A stretch of 64,000 nt of DNA, taken from Azolla caroliniana (taxonomy: Eukaryota; Polypodiophyta). The translations under genes were made by a program, and so were the position numbers. The notes under the pieces were generated by a model. The model saw only the letters and a list, made by a program, of their open reading frames with translations. It ran no database searches and was not told where the DNA came from. Positions 33,693 through 44,135 of this stretch are shown here, piece after piece (positions within the stretch are counted from its first letter, which is position 1; every line of letters begins with the position of its first letter). The DNA lies in contig JBHGNT010000011.1 in NCBI GenBank assembly GCA_043228905.1, positions 9,734,001-9,798,000 of the forward strand, in the 5' to 3' direction.

Positions 33693-36600
33693 TCAAAGAC
33701 TTTCCAGAGTTACTACAGGCATATCATTAGCATAGAAATCCAGATTTCCTGGAGGAAGGTCCACTTTCCACCAGCTTTTCAAAACTCCATATGCATCAAT
33801 TCTTGCTTTTGTAAAAGCGCCCAATCCGAAAACATCACTGCCCTTGTCGTGTAATGGTAGCTCTTGTGAACTCTCTTCGTTACTCACTGACCCTAATGTA
33901 AGCTTACTGTCACCAGTCGTCACTTCTCCTCTTGTGAGAGCTGGACGCAACTCTTTCTTAATAAAGTTTTCTTCAAACATTTTCAAGCATGAGTTGTAAT
34001 CCTCTGGGTTTTCAGCTTGTTTGACTTTCTCAGTTATAGAATTGAACACATCCATCTTTCTCAGCCTTTCCTTCCCATCTATACTTTGAACTTTGATCCT
34101 CTTCTTGTCTCTTCGCACATCTATAAGACCTACTTCATTTTCTGACATGCCCTCTATCTGGTCACCGTTATATAATTTCTGTAAGCTTCGATCAATTGCA
34201 CGCCTTAACTTCTGTTTGTGAGTTTCTCTTCTCTTCAAACTGGTTTTCATCCTGCAACGAAACCCAGCTAAGAGTGATGCCACATTCACTGCTCCTCCAG
34301 CATCTGATTGATCATTCTCTGATGCATTTGCAATAAGTAAATGACCATCTGATGATAGTCCTTCCAAAATTTGGGAATCTCCAGCGAAAATTGCCTCCAA
34401 AAGAGATATGTTCTGCATATATCGATCAAATGCCTGATCCTCATCCTCAATGATACTTTCTGTAAAATTCTTGAGCTTCTGGAACCTCAAATGGTTTATG
34501 AATGCTGCTTCCTGAAACAAAAAGAGCAGAAACATTTGGCATAAGTTGACTAAGAATTCCACTAGAAGAAAATGTTTACTGCATTAAATTATCAGGATTT
34601 CCTCTTATAGAGCAGAGTTATTTGAAGATTAAAACCCTTCATTGACATCAACCCTAAACCCTCAAATAGATCATTTACAGGATCAAATTATCTTATTTTC
34701 CTCAAAAAGGGAACAGAGTTATTGCACTAAATAATGAGGAGTCAGACCTTCCTTGTGATCAATCCCATGGGCTTGACAGTTCTCAATCTCAAATTATCAT
34801 TGACGTGGGCATGTCTGACAATGGAAGATACAGCTGGTGGATGTGGAGGCGGTGTTGAAGCAACGCTTGGTGGGGTCTCACCACCAGGTTTTATTACTGC
34901 AATGTTGCACACAATTGTTTTCAAGAGAATAAAATGGAATAAATATCAAGAGTTGTTTTTATGTCCAGTACTCTGAGATTGTCTTGTCTAAGCTCTACTA
35001 TTACTGTCTATGGCTTACCATGGATGTGGCACAGGTTTTTGGATTTCACACAACATCCTTTGCAACAATTGAAAGGACACCTGGATCCAACAATACCAAA
35101 TTTACCAACTGTTACTCACTGATGTAAAAATGGTAGTTATTCACGAGGTTAGAAATGAACCGACATAGTTAATTTTTCAATTAAAACATTATGTCACTGT
35201 TTCCATAATTACATCACATTTGCACTACCTCATAGTATTATTTTTATAGCCTGGTGTGTGCCTTATGTTGTATTTTTTAGTAGAGGAGGTTTTTATTTCC
35301 ATTTACACAAAAAACATGGGTAAGAGTAGAACTACAAACTCTTAAATATTTTCCTAGCTTAATTAGCAACCACCGACAAAACATAATAAATTCAGACACA
35401 GCAAACATCTATAAACCATGCTCCTTGAAATTTCAAATGTCAAATACCTATTCAAACCAACAGTTATAAAATATTTAGATACCACCATCTACTTCTTTAT
35501 TGTATGGGCACATCATGCATTATTATCACTATGATTTATCTACGTCAATGTGTCTTTATGTCCTTTTATTTTTCTTCTCTTCTCTATTCTCCTCTCTTTT
35601 TATAGATAAGTGTGCATTATTCAGACTTACATTTCAACTCAATGCCTCTGAAACCATTCAGCTTGAAATGAGACATTTTTGCAGTGACATTATTACAATA
35701 ATATAGCATTTTATTACAATAATATATATAGCTTGAAGTGGGAGACTAGCGTCAACCCGATTTATTTGTACTTGGATTGGTTTTTCGACGCATCGACAAG
35801 CAAAACCACCGACGGTCCTTGAGGTGAGTGTTACTGGAAATGCATTTCCCCAAAAGGCAAATAATAAACATGTGTTTTCTTTAATAAGTGGGCTGAAACA
35901 AGCATTTCTCCTCCATGAGTAATGCAACTATGATCCACTCTTCCAGCCCAACGTCGATTCAGTCCACCAATCCTTCATGGCCCCTTCCAATAATCCTACA
36001 TTGACTGATTTTGTTCCTTATGGAGAAATATGTAAGTTATAATCATTTTATCCCTAGAAAAGAACCAGCAGTACTCCCTAATTTTTTCATCGGCACAGCA
36101 ACTAAGTGTTCAAGCCCCCTACTGGGTGCACCCTGGGTATGGGCTTCTAGATACACAAAATTTGCCCAAAGTTTCAAAGAGGACGTTTTCCCAATACAAT
36201 ACTCTCCATCTGAAGAATATATAGCAGCAACTGGACATTTCCTTGTGACCATTTCTTGTGTGTTTTTCATGTCACATGTGGTGAATACAGATTTAGGTGT
36301 AGGTTGTTGGTTTCATTGCGAAATTTCTGGAAGGGAACAACATAAACTTTTTTCTTTTGACAAACCTCGTTTCTTTATTTCCTGTGGTTTTGGCAAGTAA
36401 ATACAGAAACACCCCACTTGATGCTGAGCAAGATAAATTTGTTGTTCAAAGTTATCCTATTTTAAAATCATAACCAAAACCTAGTTCTAGATTTTAGCCG
36501 ATTTTCTACCAAAAAGGAAATTAATGCTGGAAAAATAATAAAAAAACAAAAATAAAAATCATGTGTACCATTTCAAATATGATAGAAGAGGGAAGAAGAA

Positions 36601-36958
36601 ACAAATCAAAACAACGAATTCCACATTATAGACGAAGAAAGGAAAATAAAGAGAAAATTTTCAAGTTCAAGAAGAGAAAACACAAGTTAAACAAGGGGGG
36701 GGGGGTGCAGCGGGAACAAAAGAATGTAGCGAACCTGGATTTGGCGATGTTGCCACAGACAGAGCATAGATGCTTCTTCCGACCTCGCATGGAGATGCTT
36801 CGAGGAGTATCCATGGATGAAGGGGGCAAGGTTGCCAAGGATCCTCCGCCTATTCCTATACCTATACCTATTCCTGTTACTGGCGTAACAGTGGTGGTCA
36901 CTGTGGGTGTGGTTGCAGGTAATGGTGTTATCGCAGCAGAAGAAGGGGATGTCTCCAT
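33693..36958 (-). CDS. Four-exon gene with SHI/STY/LRP1-spaced zinc finger
   Basis: Exons from GT/AG boundaries: 36958-36735, 35080-35019, 34896-34748 and 34511-33693. Phases agree and give 417 codons. Exon 1 is Thr/Pro/Gly-rich and ends in the first half of a Cys motif. The 62-bp exon 2 supplies the rest, giving C-x2-C-x7-C-x4-C-x2-CC-x6-C-x2-H at residues 65-95 (CSVCGNIAKSRC, then CKGCC, then LCHIH). This matches the spacing I recall for the SHI/STY/LRP1 (SRS) zinc finger, with Phe where SRS has the internal His and an extra Cys. No SRS IGGH domain is visible. The C-terminal 270 residues are charged, with a basic run (KTSLKRRETHKQKLRRA) that could be a nuclear signal. A role in transcription is inference. 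The start is the first ATG; Met49 and Met57 are alternatives. Confidence 0.75.
35019..35080 (-). CDS. 62-bp micro-exon completing the zinc finger
   Basis: Exon 2 of the zinc-finger gene. It starts after CCAG and ends before GTAAGC on the minus strand. It carries 20 codons plus split codons at both ends, encoding CPFNCCKGCC and NLCHIH. It is recognised only because the two neighbouring exons give an unbroken frame and a complete Cys/His pattern across it. Confidence 0.75.
36695..36706. repeat. Poly-G run at exon 1/intron 1 border region
   Basis: Twelve consecutive G on the plus strand, poly-C on the gene strand, inside intron 1 about 30 bp after the exon 1 donor. Confidence 0.8.
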
Positions 36959-36988
36959 CGTCGGCCTCTCTGCTTCTTCTTCTGCTTC

Positions 36989-37014
36989 TATCTCTCTCTC
37001 TCTCTCTCTCTCTG
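36989..37014. repeat. CT/GA microsatellite upstream of zinc-finger gene
   Basis: About eleven CT units (GA on the gene strand) 31-56 bp upstream of the ATG, hence probably in the 5' UTR. Confidence 0.88.
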
Positions 37015-37149
37015 TGCGATGCCTCCTCCCCTGTTTCCAAAGAACTTGGAAAGAAGCCCAAAATTACTGCCCCAAGTTATTTAAGCTTACATTTTATTAT
37101 GTATTGTTTTGTTGACCCCCACACACACTACATGTAGAAAGAAAGAAAT

Positions 37150-37205
37150 ATTAACGTCTTTTAAGAGGCCAAAATGGCCTATAAGACCAAATAAGAGATT
37201 ACATC
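37150..37205 (+). repeat. Dispersed LTR-type motif
   Basis: ACGTCTTTTAAGAGGCC, then CTATAAGACCAAAT and GATTACATCT. The same order of words occurs at 198-235, 15166-15215, 15771-15806 and, reversed, inside the Copia LTR near 44.53-44.59 kb. Confidence 0.6.
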
Positions 37206-37632
37206 TTAAGTGTAGAGAAGAAATAAAGAAGCCATCATCAACATTACAGTACATACATACTTCCTATCATGACTCGTCATGTTGTCTCTCTGTCAAACCA
37301 ACTCTTAAGGATGCATGTTTGTTTCATAACCCCCCCACCCCCCCCCAAGCTAAGATCCCTCCGATTGGTGTCACAAGTTTTCTAGTGTCATAATTTGGAG
37401 ATTCGTTATTATACATGTTGTGTTGGGATCATGGGGAGCAGAAATGATGTTGTGCGAGTTGAGAGAGAGAGAGAAGTGTGTGTGTGTGTGAGTACAAGAA
37501 GACCATGAATATAGCAAAAGGATGTATTCTTGCATTGAGTCTCAAATGTAGTTAATGGACATACAATAGTAATATGGCTTTTATCCCTCAAATGTACATG
37601 CTAATTAGGGTTCATGTTGTAGTGTGTGTATG

Positions 37633-38091
37633 TAGCAATCAACAACGGTTCGGTTTTGAACTGAACTGAACCAAGAAATGGTCCAATGCGGTTCAATTTG
37701 AGCCTTTATCAGCTTAACGGTTTCTAGTTTAAATGGTTTAACGGTCTAGGGTTGAGGCTTCATTATTTTCTTTGATGTTTTCTTGAATATTTTTTTGAAC
37801 AACCTTTTAATTTTTAAGCCTAATTTTAGCATTTTAGGAAAAATCTTTAAATTTTGATAAATTAAAATTTGAATTTTGACCTAACTAGAAAACCAAAATC
37901 GAATTGTTAGACCGTGGTTTTAACAGTTTGAAAATCTCTAAAACTTGTTTGGTTTGAGCTTGGAATTTGTGTAATAGCTCATTTTAAACGGTTTTGTAGC
38001 TCAGTTCGGTTCAATTTAAGTTTTAGTTTTTTTTAACGGTTTGGTTTTAAATAGTTTGACTTTCACACTCTCAAACTATTGCCGATTGTTA
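37633..38091. mobile_element. hAT-type MITE, copy C
   Basis: 459 bp. The left end TAGCAATCAACAACGG is mirrored at the right end (reverse complement TAACAATCGGCAATAG). Exact 8-bp target duplication TGTGTATG at 37625-37632 and 38092-38099. The interior is related to copies A and B (CGGTTCGGTT words, long AT-rich middle). No coding capacity. Confidence 0.85.
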
Positions 38092-38509
38092 TGTGTATGG
38101 ACATAGAGTAGCCTGGTTTTTGCGACACAAAATCCCTAGTAAAAGACTACCATTTGATGCATGAAGTGCTTTAGTTGGGGCTCCCCATATGCACAAAAGC
38201 GGAAAGTGGGAAAGTATAGCCAACGTGGAGAATCCAATGTTTTTCACCCACTGGAGAGCCATTGCTATGAATGATGTTTTGGAAGGCTAAGAAATCTCAA
38301 GTCAAGTCCATTCAATCGTTTTCGTGTTAGAACTAGAATTCATTTAGACTTAATGGCTCTAGTTCAAAATGGTAGATGCATAAATCCAAACTGAGGTGGT
38401 TGAAGAGGTTGCATCAAGGTGTCAAACATTGGTGATGCATTGACATGTGAAGCGCTAGTGTACCTCTATATCCTTGGTCTTCATATGCAAGACCAAGTGT
38501 TTTGCTAGT

Positions 38510-39010
38510 TGGATCATACTTTGCCTATCATAGTAGAGGAGAAGGGGTTGACCATGTGTTGTGGCAAGCCAATGTAGTTAGATGGATTCCTTACTAGGCT
38601 TTTGAGGCTGCAATATATTCGACTTCGTTGTTGATAGCACCATCCACTCTGATAACTTTGATATCCATGAGATCGATCCTTTTGCATTTGTATCAACATA
38701 CCCTAATGTCGATTTCTGGGTGTTACTGCATCCAACATAGTCTAGGTTTGTGTAGCTAGGGATTTGTCTCTTTCCTTTTAGACCACATATCAACTATTGA
38801 TTGGTTGTCCCCTTAATGTATTATAACATGTGCCTTAACTACTTCCCAACGACGTCTTTCAAGGTTGAATATTAACTTGTCGGCCAGATACATTGCATAT
38901 GTCAAGGCAGTTCTAGTCATGACCATCGTGTACATGAAGCTACCACCAACTAACATGTAGGGTTTTTTTATGAGCAAAACCACAACAAACGACATGGTAT
39001 AATCGACCAT
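38510..39010 (-). pseudogene. Copia RNase H fragment
   Basis: Minus-strand pieces VGGSFMYTMVMTRTALTYAM, then YTNLDYVGCSNTQKSTLGY and SISWISKLSEWMVLSTTKS align with the Copia RNase H order GSLMYLMVATRPD, YTDSDFAGC and TTEAEY seen in the young element. Catalytic residues are altered and frames are broken, so this is a relic. Confidence 0.8.
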
Positions 39011-40761
39011 AGTTCTCTAACCTGAAGATTAGTAAGCATGGGATAACTCATAAGGACTAAAGGGTAAGGATGAATTACTCTCAATCCTATGGTGAGAGAA
39101 ACTTTTGAGTGTTTCATCACTTGACCACTTCTAATGAAGTAGTCAAGTGTGAATAGACAATGACCTAGGGTTTGAGGCTATAAAAGAGGGCAAGCTACCT
39201 TCACGAAAGGGATAAGAGTTATTAGGTTTAGGCAAGATAAACCCATAATTGGGCAGGATGCATGATAATTTGTGTGCTTCAACAAACTCTAAAATTAATT
39301 GACATCAAGCCTCAACTACATCACCCACCTCTTTGACCCCTAAATGAAACAAGGGATTAAATTCAGAGCACAATCTCTCCTTTCCAGGCCAATGTAATAA
39401 CTCTTTTTGCGAAGAATTACAATGATCTCCTTTCCTAGCTAATGGTTTCCATAGAAATGATGAGTGCGCTTCATGCCATGAGATAACCTAGTGTAATCTT
39501 AAGTGGAATATATCCATTCAATAATTGTCACCATGATGCATTAATTATTTTCTTCCCAATGATGTGTTATACCCCCCCCCCCCCACCCCCCCTCTCTCTC
39601 CCCATGTGCTAACATGTTTCAGATGTATTCTTCTCGTAGGGTTTTGTCCTACAATGGCAAACACTCGTAAGGCGGCCACAAAATCCGGGAGTATGATCAA
39701 TAATGATCCATGATTACCAACTATTCTTGATGCCAATGCAATAAACTCGGTCACAATGGACAAAATGATTATAAGTCACTTGATTTCTCTTCCAGAAACC
39801 ATAAACAAGCAAGGTGAAGAGATTAGAACACTAATGAAAGAGAATGCTAAGCTCCAAATTGTTGTCATTGAGAATGAAAGTCTTAAGAAAATGGTTGCAA
39901 AACATGAAGATGAGATTCAAGAATGTAAGAGAACTTCATTCGAAATAAATGAGTGCCTTAACAAGATGCAATGTTGGAATCAAAATATGTGGAAGATCAA
40001 GGGGGAGGAGAAAGAGAGAGTGGCAGGGGAAGAGTAAAAGGAAAAGTCACAATAGACCACACCAATACGACCCTTGAGAGCGTCCTTCAAAATTGGCAGC
40101 TCTTCCAGGAGGCAACATATCAGATTGTAATGCCTTGTGAATGAACCCACTAGATCACTCACTTTATTCAACTGCACTCTCACATACATCATATGCATTC
40201 TTATTCGAACTCGTATATAAGGAGATGGAAAGGATGTGGGAATAAATCAATCAAGGAGAAAAAACTTTGGTTTCTTATCCCTTATGTGGAAGGTTATGTG
40301 GAAGGTGTCTCATTCATTGAGGTCAAAATCAAGGCTTCAAGCCAGAGTTTGGTAGAGATAAAGTGACATTCATACGATTGAATATTAGGGTTTGACTTAC
40401 TTAGCCATAATTGCTCCTAGACTCAAACGAAAGATTAATGGCATGGAATGAGGGCTCTAAATCACCAAGTGAAAGAAGAAAATTCAAGAATGGAGAAGAG
40501 GTACAAAAGTCACCATGGTCTAGCTTTTATAGCTTTTTACAAATGGGATGGGTTCCTTTTAGATTACGGTGCCCATTGGCTACAAAGATTTCAATTGAGA
40601 TTTCTCTATCTCGTGTTTCTTAATGTCTTGTTGAGCTCCACGTCTCTTGTTGGTGCCATTGTCTTCACAACCTGTGTCTCGGGTGGTAGATACTTAACAT
40701 CCCCCACAACGTAATAATTGCACACTCCTAGGTGCATAGTATTGGGGGGTGTGTCTTGGGT
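39011..40761. other. Repeat debris with LTR-like TATA and poly-C
   Basis: Contains an LTR-like leader (39110-39190, GAGGCTATAAAAGAGGGC), a poly-C tract (39572-39591) and a small plus-strand frame (39756-40037, 93 codons, coiled-coil-like KENAKLQIVVIENESLKK). The frame follows text reading like a retroelement gag start (TRKAATKSGSMINN). Best explained as gag debris. No gene is supported. Confidence 0.5.
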
Positions 40762-41015
40762 TGAGATGGTGTCGCGAAGATTTTCACGGAAGTCTTGTTT
40801 GGGCGGGACCATAGGGTCATGGACTAGGGAATTGGAGATGGGGCAAAAGAACTTGCACCTCGTCGAGCTTTCGACTTGTCTAGTGTTCGGCTCGTCGGAT
40901 ATTCACTCTCCGGATGATCACTCTTTGAATATTCATTCTTAGAATGTTCACTCTATGAATGCTCACTCTACAAGTGTTCACTCTTCGAATGTACAATCCG
41001 ATGGTTAACACGTTG
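40762..41015 (+). repeat. LTR-like direct repeat, left copy
   Basis: Begins GGTGTCGCGAAGATTTTCAC, includes GGGAATTGGAGATGGGGCAA and a run of about six ATTCACTCT-type 16-bp units, and ends GATGGTTAACACGT. It is matched by 43045-43322. Both start with TGTCG like the Gypsy LTR at 62017. Confidence 0.65.
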
Positions 41016-41241
41016 TCTTGAAGATTTTTAGCAATGGTGTGAAAATCACATAAAACATATGAAATTGAGTGTGATTCATATAAAACAATAATAATGAAGA
41101 TACTAATTTATAGTAAGTTTAATATCTTAATACAAAAAGATAGAGGTCTTGAAGAGCTTTTGGATGCACTTTACTACATAAGAAACGAACATCTAAGTGT
41201 CAACTTATGTGGGTAAGAAGTTTGCAAAGACGAAGAGAAAA

Positions 41242-41514
41242 ATAAAGTTGTGAGATATCCCACATAGATAGGAAATAAGGATCTCACCATATATAAGGTA
41301 GAGCAAAAGCTATTATCTTTGTGTCTATGTGTATAAAGTTGTGAGATATCCCACATAGATAGGAAATAAGGATCTCACCATATATAAGGTAGAGCAAAAG
41401 CTATTATCTTTGTGTCTATGTGTATAAAGTTGTGAGATATCCCACATAGATAGGAAATAAGGATCTCACCATATATAAGGTAGAGCAAAAACTATTATCT
41501 TTGTGTCTATGTGT
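41242..41514. repeat. 91-bp tandem repeat, three copies
   Basis: Starts at 41242, 41333 and 41424 with ATAAAGTTGTGAGATATCCC. Copies are nearly identical. Each contains GTGAGATA and later ATCTCAC, which can pair within one unit. Confidence 0.93.
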
Positions 41515-41639
41515 GGAGCATAGAGACTTTAAGGTGACTTGAACTAAGCTATTGGATGAATGGGTGTGGCTTGGCTACTTGCAAAAGTTTTGGCCAACCA
41601 AAACTAGACCGACGATGGAGCGAGTGAGTCGGCAACCGG

Positions 41640-41880
41640 TAATGTAACCGGCATCCGGCGTCCGGCGACGGGCAACGTAACCGACATCTGGCGTCCGGCG
41701 ACGGGCAACGTAACCGGCATCTGGCGTCCGATGACAGAACCAGGATCCGTTGTTCGGCGACGAAACCGGACGGTAACCGGCATCCGGCGACCGAACAATA
41801 ATTGACATCCGGCAACCGCCGAATGGCAACCGATGACGGAACCGGGATCCGACGTCCGAACGGTAACCGACATGCGGCAA
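41640..41880. repeat. GC-rich minisatellite
   Basis: About three good 32-bp units (GGCGTCCGGCGACGGGCAAC, then GTAACCGRCATC) followed by degraded units with the same CCGGC/GACGG words. It is a sharp GC-rich island in AT-rich DNA. Repetitive peptides can be read on the minus strand but are a by-product of the repeat. Confidence 0.85.
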
Positions 41881-41889
41881 CTGGCGACT

Positions 41890-42003
41890 AGATGGATAAA
41901 TAAATAAATAAATATTTATACAATTACACAAGGAAGGATAGTAAGGATTTGAACCTTGCACCTCCAAGTTGAGAGTCAATAAGCTTACCACTAAGCCAAC
42001 ACA
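41890..42003 (-). mobile_element. tRNA-derived SINE-like element
   Basis: On the minus strand: A box TGGCTTAGTGGTAAGC, B box GGTTCAAATCC 30-40 bases later, then a short body ending in TATTTATTTATTTATT. The layout (tRNA head, short body, simple tail) is that of a SINE. A related head with B box TGTTCGAATCTTG is at about 59530-59585 on the plus strand. Confidence 0.6.
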
Positions 42004-42049
42004 TTTTCTTAGAATTATATTTTTATCATTGTAACTTTACATGTAAATT

Positions 42050-42476
42050 CTCATACATGAGAGCTAAAATGAGTGACATGGATATCATGCACCACATGTA
42101 ATACATGAGCGCCAAATGGCAAACATGCATCTTATGCATGTCTTCTACCCTTAAATGCATGAGGGCATCTATAAAAGAGGGGAGGAATCAAGTAAAATTT
42201 TTGGGGGGATTTTTATCAAGCAAGCTTTGTACTTTATATCAAAATTAATATTAAGAAGAAATTCGTTATCCAATTGATGTATTAATCTTGTTCTTCAAAT
42301 CTAAAATCAAGAGTTCAATCTTAATCTCCCTCTCAATCTAAAATCAAGCGTTCTATCTTGTCTCAATCTCTCTTAAATACTTTCTCGCTAAATCTAGCGT
42401 AAACTTCAAATCCTTCCGGTCCAGAACCCCAACGATTCCGCCTCATGATCTGTGCGTAGTGACGGATCTTCACGAC
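42050..42476 (+). mobile_element. LTR-like segment ending CACGACA
   Basis: Shares CATGCACCACATGTAATAC and CTATAAAAGAGGGG with 24510-24650. It ends GATCTTCACGACA, a plausible LTR terminus. The following text ACGTGAATAACAAATTAT recurs after the 43.05-43.32 kb repeat. Confidence 0.45.
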
Positions 42477-42509
42477 AACGTGAATAACAAATTATACATG
42501 AGATTGAGG

Positions 42510-43076
42510 CTAAATATGGTAAGCACTTGCACTCAACCCTTTTTTGGTAGACTCCACCCAGTCCATTAAATCTTTCTTCGTCATCTTGGATGAGTTATCG
42601 AACCCATATTCTTCAAGTAAACTTCGTTCAAAAGATGTCATTCCAGATTCACAACCTGTTGCTCTAGGATTCAAGAGTAAAGTCTTGAAGTCACAACCCT
42701 CACGAAGCCTGTGATTTCTCACCATGGGGATACCTTTTATCTGTATTTCAATCTTGTAGACTTCAAGGTATCACATCACATCTTTCTCGTCAGAGCACCC
42801 ATTGATGTCTATGATACTATTGATGGCCATGCCAAGGCTTGTGATATTATCTCTTTCTTGAAGCATTTGGTCCATCATCCTAGCCATTGATTGGGCTAGA
42901 TTATCACTAGAGACTCTGATATTCGAAGTCCAAGTCATGTTCCGCTGCCACTCTTTCACGTCGAGCTCACCAAAGATGTCGCGTAAAACCCGCATGTGTG
43001 TGCTACTTGAGTGGGACCACATGGGTCTTGGACTAGGGAGTTGACGGTGTCGTGAAGATTTGTGCGGATGTCTCAT
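42510..43076 (-). pseudogene. Unrecognised broken reading frame
   Basis: Two minus-strand frames (43076-42771 and 42725-42510) are in register, separated by one TGA and about 14 codons. Together they give about 188 codons, with SLGMAINSIIDINGC and LLEEYGFDNSSKMTKKDLMD. I recognise no domain. It lies between LTR-like repeats, so degraded gag of an unclassified retroelement is the most likely source. Confidence 0.4.
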
Positions 43077-43322
43077 TTGGGTGGGATCTAGGGAATTGGA
43101 GATGGGGCAAAAGAGCTTGCACCTCGTTGAGTGTTCTACTTGTCAATCTTTTGGCTCACTCTTCTGATGTTCACACTCTTCGGATGTTCACATTCTTTGG
43201 ATGTTCACTCTATGGATGTTCACTCTAAGGATGTTCACTCTTCCAATGTTCACTCTACGAATGTTCACTCTTCGAATAAGCTAGGGTTTTAGGTGTGATT
43301 ATCACAATATGATGGTTAACAC
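43045..43322 (+). repeat. LTR-like direct repeat, right copy
   Basis: Begins CGGTGTCGTGAAGATTTGTG, includes GGGAATTGGAGATGGGGCAA and about eight degenerate GTTCACTCT units, and ends GATGGTTAACACGT. Partner of 40762-41015; together they may be LTRs of a short non-autonomous element of about 2.5 kb. Confidence 0.6.
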
Positions 43323-44135
43323 GTGAATAACAGATTATAAATGAGAGTGAGGCAAAATATGGGAAGCATGTATGAGATATGATACACAAAATCAGTTTTT
43401 TACATCAATTCAGGGTAATACCATGTTTCAGTGGTTTTTATAAAGCTATGATTAAGAACGAAAGGGAAAGTAATTCCCATGATAATGATCTGCAAGTGAA
43501 GAATTTGTAGGAGTATCGGAGATGAGAATCCTTGAGTTTCGGTGTGAAGAATGATTTTCGGCTTCATTGCCTCTTTCGATCTTGAACAAGCACACTCTCT
43601 TGGTTGAATTCCCTTCTAGCTCTTCCCTCTTTCCAGTTTGACATCGCTTCCGCCTCCTTTCTTCCTTTCTTCCCCCTTACACAAGCCCTACTACGGGGTT
43701 TTATAGATTTTCCCAACTCATGTAACCATGGTTATTAAAAGGTAACTATGGTTAGAGTTAAATTGGACACGATGAGGCGAGATGTAAGTGAGATGAAAAT
43801 TGTATGCCTAACGAAGTCATGGGCCGATTTATGTGGTGGGGATGTGGTATCCAACTCATCTATTATGCATTTGATGAATCAAGAGAAGAATATAGAAAGC
43901 GTAGATGTCCGAGAATTGAAAGAATGGGAACGGAGATCAAAAGAACATTGTCATCCGTGGGATTAAGGAGGAGAGTATGGAAACACCCGCATCCCTCGGA
44001 AAGACCATTGGTGATATCTTTAGCCTGCATTATGGCATGTCAGATGTGAATGTATATAGGGCACATTGAGTTGGGAAACAAGATGTTACTCACTCTGGAG
44101 AAAGTACTATTGTATGCACAATCAAGGATGATATG
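43323..44135. other. Spacer without supported gene
   Basis: Short open frames on the plus strand (43748-44049) match no family I know. No repeat structure is obvious. Confidence 0.5.

Noticed and set aside
36011-36400. 129-codon plus-strand frame in intron 1 of the zinc-finger gene
   Set aside because: No recognisable domain, no homologous neighbour and antisense within an intron. Length alone is not enough in AT-rich DNA.
39756-40037. Small coiled-coil gene
   Set aside because: Follows gag-like text and lies among LTR debris, so it is better explained as a retroelement fragment.
41242-41514. CRISPR-like array
   Set aside because: The units are contiguous 91-bp tandem copies without unique spacers, and the genome is a plant's.
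41549-41991. Minus-strand frames rich in Arg/Pro/Asp repeats
   Set aside because: They are translations of the GC-rich minisatellite in several frames at once, with no start context or homologue.
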